Below are positions 1 through 4,949 of a DNA stretch of 5,157 bases, piece after piece. The stretch is from Deltaproteobacteria bacterium (lineage in GTDB: Bacteria > Desulfobacterota > DSM-4660 > Desulfatiglandales > B25-G16). Under the pieces are notes generated by a model. The model saw only the letters and a program-made list of their open reading frames with translations. It was not told where the DNA came from and searched no databases. The translations under genes and the position numbers were made by a program. Numbering within the stretch: position 1 is the stretch's first letter; the number at the start of each line of letters is the position of its first letter. The stretch is taken from the NCBI GenBank assembly GCA_003646935.1, contig QMLW01000188.1, forward strand, positions 1-5,157, read 5' to 3'.

Positions 1-1
1 C

Positions 2-238
2 TTCCCCCCTGGATTTGCAGCTCTTTCCAGGATTGGGCCGGCCAGCGTTCGAAACATCTCGGTTTCATTAACGGTGCCAGTCGGCTTTCTTGTGGGAGGG
101 GGCGCCATTCCGACAGGCATCGGTATGCTTGGGGACAGGGGATTCTTCGATTTGGGGATATCATTGGTGGGCGTGATTATTATGAGCGGCTTTCTTCTGG
201 TACGCTACCTCAAATTTCAAGAAAATGAAGTTGCCTGA
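2..238 (+). CDS. Major-facilitator transporter, C-terminal fragment (5' end outside window)
   Basis: The last 78 codons of a reading frame that enters from the left edge and stops at TGA 236-238. The peptide has the make-up of the last part of a 12-helix MFS permease: a short loop with SRIGP and basic residues, a hydrophobic glycine-rich helix (about residues 23-45, including VPVGFLVGGG), a short loop with GDRGFFDLG, then a final helix (ISLVGVIIMSGFLLV) and a charged cytoplasmic tail ending QENEVA. This fits an inner-membrane secondary transporter. The substrate cannot be told from this end. It converges with the minus-strand transglycosylase gene, with 89 bp between the two stop codons. The membrane character is clear; the MFS family call rests on the helix-loop pattern and is less certain. 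Confidence 0.7.
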   Translation, partial: FPPGFAALSRIGPASVRNISVSLTVPVGFLVGGGAIPTGIGMLGDRGFFDLGISLVGVIIMSGFLLVRYLKFQENEVA

Positions 239-327
239 TGTCCAGTTTAGGTTGCCCTTTGCTTATGTCCAAAGGTTGAAAATAATTGCCGTATACGCCA
301 TGCTCTTAGCTCTATGCGCTTAGCTTC
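239..327. other. Convergent intergenic region with a weak stem-loop and a short direct repeat
   Basis: Gap between the transporter stop and the transglycosylase stop. It holds a perfect 6-bp inverted repeat, CCTTTG at 256-261 and CAAAGG at 270-275, with an 8-nt loop. No T-run follows on either strand, so it is at best a poor terminator for the converging genes. Next to the transglycosylase stop there is a 12-nt direct repeat with one mismatch, ATGCTCTTAGCT at 300-311 and ATGCGCTTAGCT at 314-325. No gene is seen here. Confidence 0.4.
300..325. repeat. Two-copy 12-nt direct repeat (ATGCKCTTAGCT), period 14
   Basis: ATGCTCTTAGCT (300-311) and ATGCGCTTAGCT (314-325) differ at one base and are separated by CT. 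The repeat ends three bases before the stop codon of the minus-strand gene. It resembles low-complexity intergenic repeats built on ATGC/GC-CTTAGC-like words, but with two copies no mobile or regulatory function can be assigned. Confidence 0.4.
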
Positions 328-936
328 TTATTCCATCATCACATTTATCTTTTCCACGTATCCCACCGTTTCCTCATGACGCCAGCCCCGAACCCTTGGT
401 GCGATTCTCTTTATGTTATGCCATAAATTTTCGTTGAGCCCGTGCTTTTTGCATACCTTCTGCGCCTTCACAATGTTTCTGAAACCAGCATTATAGCTGG
501 CGAAGGTGAAATTCATTTTATCATCAAGTGGTCGTTTGGCCTTCCATTTCCTGAAAAGCTGTCCGTCGTAGTATATGCCGGCAGCTATGTTCCAGCGTGG
601 TTCGTTGATGTCTAAAAAGGAGGGATTTTTCTTCTTGATTTCATGAAATGTCCTCGGCATGATCTGCATTATCCCTTTTGCGTTAACCCAACTCTTGGCA
701 TCATGCTGCAGGTTTGATTCTGCTATAGCTTGGGCCTTGAACCACTTCCAGTCAAATCCGGCACCGAAGAATCTCTTGGTATATTTACGAAAATATTGGT
801 CATACTTCGTCGTCCATTTTCTCGAGGTAACCTTGGGGAAATCATCCTGCGCATATACTTTGGCACTGAGAGAGACAAGAAGAGCAGTACCTATGAGAAG
901 GGTAGAGACCTTGAAGGATGTGGATATTCGATCCAT
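328..936 (-). CDS. Secreted MltF-type lytic transglycosylase (SLT domain)
   Basis: A 202-residue exported enzyme expected to cleave the glycan strands of peptidoglycan in the periplasm, forming 1,6-anhydromuramyl ends. Residues 1-29 form a signal peptide: basic start, hydrophobic core STLLIGTALLVSLSA, likely cleavage after VYA. There is no lipobox cysteine. The SLT fold follows: AIAESNL with the presumed catalytic Glu73, GIMQIMP (88-94), the helix around AAGIYYDGQL, and ASYNAG (146-151). The C-terminal part (NLWHNIKRIAP, then GYVEKI) resembles the MltF catalytic domain rather than Slt70. The N-terminal solute-binding-like domain of full MltF is absent. I chose ATG 934-936. The frame extends upstream to a TTG at 973-975, but that start has no Shine-Dalgarno site and would put a hydrophilic 13-residue leader before the signal peptide. 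The ATG itself has only a weak AAGA site 7 nt upstream, which fits translation coupled to the DUF350 gene 53 bp before it. The family call is firm; the role (remodelling, recycling, or assembly of an envelope machine) is not. Confidence 0.88.
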   Translation of the reverse strand: MDRISTSFKVSTLLIGTALLVSLSAKVYAQDDFPKVTSRKWTTKYDQYFRKYTKRFFGAGFDWKWFKAQAIAESNLQHDAKSWVNAKGIMQIMPRTFHEIKKKNPSFLDINEPRWNIAAGIYYDGQLFRKWKAKRPLDDKMNFTFASYNAGFRNIVKAQKVCKKHGLNENLWHNIKRIAPRVRGWRHEETVGYVEKINVMME

Positions 937-989
937 TGATGGTTCTTTATGGTTGCGTGTCCCCGTTGGATGCAACTATTCGAGCGTTC

Positions 990-1214
990 TCAATTGAGAC
1001 CCAGTCCAATAACCAGGCCTACGGCTACACCCACCCCGATAAAGATGCCCATTACCACAAGGCCGACCGCCTTGTTGTCCTTGGCCAGCTCATTTGAGGT
1101 GTTAAAATCGGTGAATTTGTCAAACCACTTGTAGCCGAAATACATGAACAGCAAGGTTAGCACGCCGCCTAGTATAGAGTAGATGAGATTTACGATCATT
1201 GCGGTGAACTGCAT
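990..1214 (-). CDS. Small DUF350-family inner-membrane protein, single repeat
   Basis: A 74-residue protein with two predicted membrane helices (about residues 6-28 and 49-72) joined by a charged loop. The loop and second helix carry the DUF350 signature: FDKFTDFNTSNELAKDNKAVG, then a glycine-rich helix (GIFIGVGVAVGLVIGLG). Many DUF350 proteins (YjfL type) contain two such units in about 130 residues, so this is a one-unit form. The biochemical function of the family is not established; members often sit in envelope-stress or membrane-associated gene clusters. The start ATG (1212-1214) has a strong Shine-Dalgarno sequence, AGAAGGAGGG at 1221-1230. The gene lies just upstream of the transglycosylase on the same strand, so co-transcription is likely and suggests an envelope role. 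Its stop codon lies inside a perfect 12-bp palindrome (TCTCAATTGAGA, 988-999). Confidence 0.85.
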   Translation of the reverse strand: MQFTAMIVNLIYSILGGVLTLLFMYFGYKWFDKFTDFNTSNELAKDNKAVGLVVMGIFIGVGVAVGLVIGLGLN

Positions 1215-1291
1215 GATAGACCCTCCTTCTATTATAAGCGTTTGCTCCTACCGCTGCAGGCTGAATTCCTAAAACGGTTCTGAATCCAAAG
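1215..1291. other. Divergent intergenic region between the DUF350 gene and the porA remnant
   Basis: Apart from the Shine-Dalgarno/TATAAT block there is no recognisable element. The expected first ~30 codons of the alpha-subunit gene (including a TGNEA-like motif) are not found in any + frame here, so this is taken as where the remnant's 5' end was lost. A 5-bp inverted repeat, CACGT-ATA-ACGTG, lies just beyond at 1296-1308. Confidence 0.4.
1221..1236 (-). promoter_or_regulatory. Strong Shine-Dalgarno abutting a perfect TATAAT, upstream of the DUF350 gene
   Basis: Read on the minus strand, TATAAT (1231-1236) is followed at once by AGAAGGAGGG (1221-1230), TCTATC and the ATG. The Shine-Dalgarno site is well placed and decides the start. 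The hexamer is a perfect sigma-70 -10 box, but no good -35 lies 16-18 bp upstream (CTGCAG at 17 bp). Transcription from it would start inside the ribosome-binding site. It may be a chance match, or the true promoter may lie further up, in the region shared with the oxidoreductase remnant. Confidence 0.45.
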
Positions 1292-2384
1292 GGATCACGT
1301 ATAACGTGTCTTATTCAAAATCATGTATCCCAGATAATATCCATAGCAAGGGATTATGTCAATATGCCTATATTTATCATGTTCGTAGAATCGTATACGG
1401 AGATAATTAGCCTTGACTTTGAAGCCGCTGACCGGGGTGAGGACATTCACGGCAACGGCCTCACAGGGCCTGGCACTAATGCACGAACTGCTGCACTTTG
1501 CCTCCGGCGTGAGAGCCCCCATTGTCATGGTGAACGTCAATCGATCCCTGGCGGCACCCTGGAGTTTTTGGAGCGAGCAGACCGATAGCCTCTCGCAGCG
1601 AGATACGGGCTGGATTCAGTTTTATGTGGCGGACAATCAGGAGGCACTTGATACGGTCATCCAGGCATTTAGGATATCCGAGACCCTGTTTCTCCCCTCA
1701 ATGGTGGTGTTGGAGGCCTTTTACACCTCGCACTTCATGGAGCCAGTCGAGGTCCCTGAACAGGATCAAGTGGACGAGTTTTTGCCTCCTTTTGAACCCG
1801 CCTTCAGGCTGGACCCCGATAACCCCGCTGCCTTTTCCCAAACGGTCACTCAGGATTAATACGTGCAATTCCGCATAAAGCGTCACACTGCTATAGAAGA
1901 TGCAGTAGAGGTAGCAGCACATGTTGATACACAATACAAAGAACAGTTCGGCAGGGGGTACGGCCTGTTGGACTGCTACCGGCTAGAAGATGCGGAGGCT
2001 GTGCTGGTAACATCAGGGACGATCGGGTCCACGGCGAGGGCTGCCATAGACTCACTGAGGGAGGAGGGAAAACGCGCTGGATTAGCGCGCATCAGGCTGT
2101 TTCGTCCATTTCCCAAGGCCCAGGTGACCGAAGCGCTCAAGCACGCGAACAAGGTTGCAGTGATTGATCGGAACCTGTCGGTTGGACAGGAGGGTATCTT
2201 CTGTGAAGAGCTGAAATCAGCGCTCTACACGGCAATCGATGGATTGCCGGTGTTCGGTTTCGTGCTGGGCCTCGGGGGAACCAACGTCTCCCCGGTCCAT
2301 ATTAGAGGGGTATTTGAATTCATGGAGCGACACGATCATGCTCCTGGGAAACCGATCTTCGATATCGAGGGAGAAAATGGATAG
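1292..2384 (+). pseudogene. porA: Broken pyruvate/2-oxoacid:ferredoxin oxidoreductase alpha subunit
   Basis: The intact family member is the alpha subunit of the cytoplasmic thiamine-diphosphate enzyme that links oxidative decarboxylation of pyruvate (or a related 2-oxoacid) to ferredoxin. Three pieces are visible. (1) About 1292-1430 in the frame starting at 1292: a degenerate N-terminal part in which VES at 1388-1396 and S..A-A match the family's VESEHSAMSACIGAA in register. (2) 1431-1856 in the next frame: well-preserved sequence with TFTATASQGLALM, PIVMVNVNR, APWSFWSEQTDSLSQRDTGW, and LPPFEPAFRLDPDNPAAF. (3) 1860-2384 in the same frame as piece 2: YVQFR, VLVTSGT, RLFRPFPKAQV and AVIDRNLSVGQEGIF, ending in LGLGG and a short tail. 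Lesions: no real N-terminus; a net frameshift at about 1430 (gct-g-acc, best explained by loss of two bases); and an in-frame TAA at 1857-1859 where the family normally has an aromatic residue before Y-M-E-F-R. A GTG at 1863 behind AGGA could restart translation, but the product would lack the first half. The family could equally be a 2-ketoisovalerate-type enzyme. The 5' limit is approximate. Confidence 0.85.
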
Positions 2385-2940
2385 GCACGACGTTTACGCC
2401 GATATCCTATTACCGGGACACATGGCCTCTGCGGGGTGCGGTGAAGTTCTCGGGCTAAAGATCGTTCTTCAGGCGGCAGGGCTAAGGACCATTGCCGTAG
2501 TGGTTCCCTCATGGCTCGGGATTATCCTGGGTCCCTTTCCCTACTCATCGTTCAGGATACCGGTTTTTCATGCTGCCTTTGAGCCCGCTGCATCGGCCTG
2601 CGCGTGTTTTCCCGATGACCTGAGAAGAAAGGTCATGGAGGCGAAAGGGATCCAGGGAATGAAATACATCCATATCCTATCCCCTTGTCCTATGGGGTGG
2701 CGGTACCGGGAGAAGTTTGCGCCCACTATCGGGAGGTTGGCTGTGGAGACGAACTACTTCCCCCTCTATGAGATACGAAATGGCCAGGACTACACGATAA
2801 ATCATCAGCCAAAGAACCTGCCCGTGGATACCTACCTTCTGGCCCAGGGTAGGTTTGCACACCTCACCAAAGGGGAATTACAGGCCATTCAAGATGAAGT
2901 AGACAGAAACTGGGATGATGTAACGCGAAGGGTAAGCTAG
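2377..2940 (+). pseudogene. porB: Internally deleted 2-oxoacid:ferredoxin oxidoreductase beta subunit
   Basis: An open frame of 187 codons from ATG 2377 to TAG 2938-2940; the family is usually about 290-310 residues. The N-terminal part (GHMASAGCGE, PFPYSSFRIPVFHAAFE, AASA) and the C-terminal part (PDDLRRKVMEAKGI, KYIHILSPCPMGW, RLAVETNYFPLYEI, QGRFAHL) are clear. They are joined directly at about 2596-2611. The roughly 100 residues between, which carry the GDGG...N thiamine-diphosphate/Mg motif and the active-site region, are gone in frame. Of the four cysteines normally binding the [4Fe-4S] cluster, the first of CxxC is Ser18, the third is absent (PSWLGII where a Cys is expected), and only Cys21 and Cys104 remain. 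The start overlaps the alpha stop by 8 nt, and GAGGGAG sits 3 nt before the ATG. It cannot be a working beta subunit. Whether the shortened product is made is unknown. Confidence 0.87.
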
Positions 2941-3065
2941 CAGCCAGGGTATTTCCGGGCCCCGTGTAAGGTTTCTGGACGGGCAATCTATGGCCATGCT
3001 CATACGTGGCGAGCCCCTCGCTCGCCTTCCACAGGCTGTTCCGTGCGGGAGCCCGGGGAGCTTCA
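2941..3065. other. Convergent intergenic region with GC-rich stem-loop
   Basis: Gap between the beta remnant stop and the DUF169 stop. It contains a perfect 6-bp GC-rich inverted repeat, GGCGAG (3008-3013) and CTCGCC (3021-3026), with loop CCCCTCG. It lacks a T-run on either side, so it is not a standard intrinsic terminator, though it may slow converging polymerases. The rest is GC-rich with no gene. Confidence 0.4.
3008..3026. terminator. GC-rich hairpin between convergent genes, possible weak bidirectional terminator
   Basis: GGCGAG/CTCGCC, 6 perfect pairs and a 7-nt loop, located 40-70 bp past each converging stop codon. The placement suits a terminator. The lack of a U-tract argues against a classical one, and it could instead be a dispersed intergenic repeat. 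Confidence 0.3.
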
Positions 3066-3869
3066 CTACTTTTTCTTCAGCTTGTCCACCTCTTCCGGGA
3101 GAAACACATCGGATAACGGAATGGTAAAGGCTACTTCAGGACGATACCTGAGATAGGTTGGTATTGGATAGCGGATGCCTTTTCGGTGGGTTTTTTCCAG
3201 ACCATCCACCACATCCGCTAGATCGGGGCCTGGAATGGCCATGATCATCTCGTGATCCTGGCATCCCGCCCATACCCGATCCCCGTTGCCAGGCACGATC
3301 ACCTTTGGCGCCTGGTCCAGATACGCGGCGATCACTCCCTCTGTACAGGAAGCGGCTCTGCCGGAGAAATTGCCCTGAATCGATGCGCCCTTTTTATATG
3401 TTGCGCCGTGAATCAACCTCATCAATTGGGCCGGGTTCACGTAGATAAGGACCACATCAGGTTCCATCTCTGACCTTTCCAGGGGTGCGTATAACACCAC
3501 GACGTCCTGCCCTCTATCCAACAGCGGCAGTCCGGCAATCATCTCAGCAGCAGCCCTTTCATCGGCCGCATAGTTCATCTGAGTGAGGAAGTGGATCGGT
3601 CCGCGTGAATCACCTACCCTGTTCCATCCATAGGTATGGGCCGCGATACCGCATCCCACGTCCTCTTTGGCAAAGGCCACGGTCCATCCATAGCGCCTGG
3701 CCATAGCAGAGCCCTGACATGGAGCCATAGGAACCTTCATATCCCGCAAGGGACTTTTTGACCTGCGGGGAATGGAAGACTCTTTGGTGAGGAATTTCAC
3801 GGTCACCGGGAAGGTGGAGGGATTAATGTAGGTTCTCAGCCTTTCACCGAGCTTTATCCACTTATTCAT
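3066..3869 (-). CDS. DUF169-family protein with four cysteines
   Basis: A 267-residue soluble protein of the DUF169 family (PF02596), whose function is not established. Features typical of the family are the opening W-x-LGERL with PVTVKFL at residues 21-27, and spaced cysteines: APCQGSAMARRYGW (Cys51), EDVGCGIAAHTYGW (Cys73), GRAASCTEGV (Cys175) and AGCQDHEMIMAIPG (Cys203). The layout is compatible with metal or cofactor binding, but that is inference. A mid-protein segment (DVVVLYAPL, then PDVVLIYVNPAQLMRLI) is hydrophobic beta-alpha in style, not membrane-spanning. There is no signal peptide. I chose ATG 3867-3869 because AAAGGGGG (3875-3882) sits 5 nt upstream. A longer TTG start at 3894-3896 would place that ribosome site inside the gene. 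It lies 104 bp downstream of the GMP-synthetase-like gene on the same strand, so the two may be co-transcribed, although the gap leaves room for its own promoter. No damage is seen. Confidence 0.8.
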   Translation of the reverse strand: MNKWIKLGERLRTYINPSTFPVTVKFLTKESSIPRRSKSPLRDMKVPMAPCQGSAMARRYGWTVAFAKEDVGCGIAAHTYGWNRVGDSRGPIHFLTQMNYAADERAAAEMIAGLPLLDRGQDVVVLYAPLERSEMEPDVVLIYVNPAQLMRLIHGATYKKGASIQGNFSGRAASCTEGVIAAYLDQAPKVIVPGNGDRVWAGCQDHEMIMAIPGPDLADVVDGLEKTHRKGIRYPIPTYLRYRPEVAFTIPLSDVFLPEEVDKLKKK

Positions 3870-3874
3870 AGAAA

Positions 3875-3882
3875 CCCCCTTT
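3875..3882 (-). promoter_or_regulatory. Shine-Dalgarno that fixes the DUF169 start
   Basis: AAAGGGGG on the minus strand, 5 nt before ATG 3867-3869. It favours this ATG over the upstream in-frame TTG at 3894-3896, which has no comparable site. Confidence 0.6.
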
Positions 3883-3914
3883 GTTGCAGCAAGCAATGGC
3901 TAGGGAACCTATGG

Positions 3915-3924
3915 TAACCGGTTA
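3915..3924. promoter_or_regulatory. 10-bp perfect palindrome in the gap before DUF169 (operator-like)
   Basis: TAACCGGTTA is a perfect palindrome, flanked by a further matching G-C pair one position out (3913 and 3926). It is 45 bp upstream of the DUF169 ATG and 49 bp downstream of the previous stop codon. It could be a dimeric regulator site or chance. No convincing -35/-10 pair was found around it; TATAAG at about 3937-3942 on the minus strand is the nearest -10-like word. Confidence 0.3.
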
Positions 3925-3973
3925 TCTGTTTAGTGCTTATATGTGGTACTTTCAGGCCGGTGAGTTGCGTGTT

Positions 3974-4939
3974 CTACACCGCCTCAATCGTGGAAGGGGG
4001 CTTTTTCGTGACATTATAGGTGACGCTCACCACTCCAGGGACCCCAGCGGTTATCCGATCGGCCAGCTGCTCCAATGTTTCATAGGGCAGCCTCGTGGGT
4101 GAGGCGACCTTGGCATCGGTGCTCTCCCAGCAACGGATCTCGATCTGAAGCCCATAATCTCGCTTTCCATCTCTCATGCCCGTTACCCTATCCTCGTGCA
4201 GGATCGCCAGATATTGAAACGCCCCTGTTTGGGATAACTCCTTCTCCACTATTGTTGTAGCTGCCCGAACGATCGCCACGCGTTCAGGCGTGACTTCTCC
4301 GATTACCCGTGCTGCCAGAGCTGGTCCGGGGACGGGAGGCCGGCTGTATAGATCTTCCGGTAATTCGAGTGCCCTTCCAACAGCTCTGATGGCGGATTTA
4401 CGTAGCTGGAGAAGCGGCTCTAATACGTTGTAGCCATATTGCTGCACCGGATCGATACCGAGCTGCTCGAGGATATTGTGCTGCCTCTTGATGCCGGCGA
4501 CGGTTTCCTCAATGTCGGTATAGTTTGTCCCCTGGAGGAGATACCTCGCGCCGGTTTCTCTCACCAGGCCACCAAAGACATCCTTGTAGAACGATCGGGT
4601 AATCGCTTCCCTTTTTTCCTCCGGGTCGGTATGGCCTTTCAGGGCGTCGAAGAAGGTCTTTTTGGCATCAACGAGCTCGACATGCACCCCCATAGCCTTG
4701 AATGCCGAAGCGATATATTCAGGCTCTCCTTCCCTCATGAGCCCGGTGTCAATGAAGTAGGTCCGTAATTGGGCACCCAATGCCCGATGACCAATCATGG
4801 TCACAACTGAGGAATCGACACCGCCGGAGAGCGCATTGATAGCGGAGCCGTTGCCGACTGCTGAGGAGATTTTCTCGACTTGTTCAGCTATGAACTTCTC
4901 AGGATCCAGTTCATCAATGGTGATCTCTTTGGTTTCCAT
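3974..4939 (-). CDS. Stand-alone GMP-synthetase-type ATP pyrophosphatase (no glutaminase domain)
   Basis: A 321-residue protein matching the C-terminal two-thirds of GMP synthetase. It has the N-type ATP-PPase domain with P-loop SGGVDSS (38-44), IDTGLMREGE (63-72) and LLQGTNYTDIEE (134-145), a lid-like stretch IKRQHN (150-155), SRPPVPGPALAARVIGEVTPER (199-220), and the dimerisation domain ending KKPPSTIEAV. Intact GMP synthetase adenylylates XMP and transfers ammonia to it, giving GMP. Bacterial enzymes usually carry an N-terminal class I glutaminase, which is absent here; the gene starts cleanly at ATG 4937-4939 with AGGAGA (4944-4949) 4 nt upstream. Compared with the bacterial consensus, several motifs differ: KSHHN to KRQHN, RHPFPGPGL to RPPVPGPAL, GDGRTY to RDGKRDY, and the final WE to AV. 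The C-terminal K...I-E residues associated with XMP phosphate binding are kept. It could be a split subunit B (as in archaea) needing a glutaminase elsewhere, an ammonia-using enzyme, or a paralogue acting on another substrate. I therefore leave the symbol blank. Confidence 0.85.
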   Translation of the reverse strand: METKEITIDELDPEKFIAEQVEKISSAVGNGSAINALSGGVDSSVVTMIGHRALGAQLRTYFIDTGLMREGEPEYIASAFKAMGVHVELVDAKKTFFDALKGHTDPEEKREAITRSFYKDVFGGLVRETGARYLLQGTNYTDIEETVAGIKRQHNILEQLGIDPVQQYGYNVLEPLLQLRKSAIRAVGRALELPEDLYSRPPVPGPALAARVIGEVTPERVAIVRAATTIVEKELSQTGAFQYLAILHEDRVTGMRDGKRDYGLQIEIRCWESTDAKVASPTRLPYETLEQLADRITAGVPGVVSVTYNVTKKPPSTIEAV

Positions 4940-4943
4940 GACG

Positions 4944-4949
4944 TCTCCT
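4944..4949 (-). promoter_or_regulatory. Shine-Dalgarno of the GMP-synthetase-like gene
   Basis: AGGAGA lies 4 nt before ATG 4937-4939, with CAGG extending it upstream. It supports a genuine start here. The missing glutaminase domain is therefore not simply cut off by a wrong start choice. Confidence 0.65.

Noticed and set aside
659..997. Plus-strand ORFs of 112 and 69 codons across the transglycosylase gene
   Set aside because: They lie antisense to a gene with a clear SLT domain and signal peptide, show no family features, and have no ribosome sites of note.
1296..1308. CACGT-ATA-ACGTG as a regulatory operator
   Set aside because: Only 5-bp arms, lying at the edge of the decayed gene, with no linked promoter. 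Chance is adequate.
1857..1859. TAA as a programmed read-through or recoded codon in the alpha subunit
   Set aside because: TAA is the least read-through stop and is not a selenocysteine or pyrrolysine codon. The same gene also has a frameshift and no N-terminus, so ordinary decay explains it.
1295..1934. Minus-strand ORFs of 78-81 codons inside the alpha remnant
   Set aside because: Antisense shadows of clear PorA sequence. The peptides are low in recognisable features.
2239..2376. Longer start of the beta-subunit frame upstream of 2377
   Set aside because: The added 46 residues overlap the well-conserved C-terminus of the alpha subunit in another frame. The ATG at 2377 matches the family N-terminus and sits behind GAGGGAG.
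3252..3473. Plus-strand ORF of 73 codons, and similar ones at 3881-4102, 4075-4260 and 4439-4768
   Set aside because: All are antisense to the intact DUF169 or ATP-PPase genes and show no domain or ribosome site.
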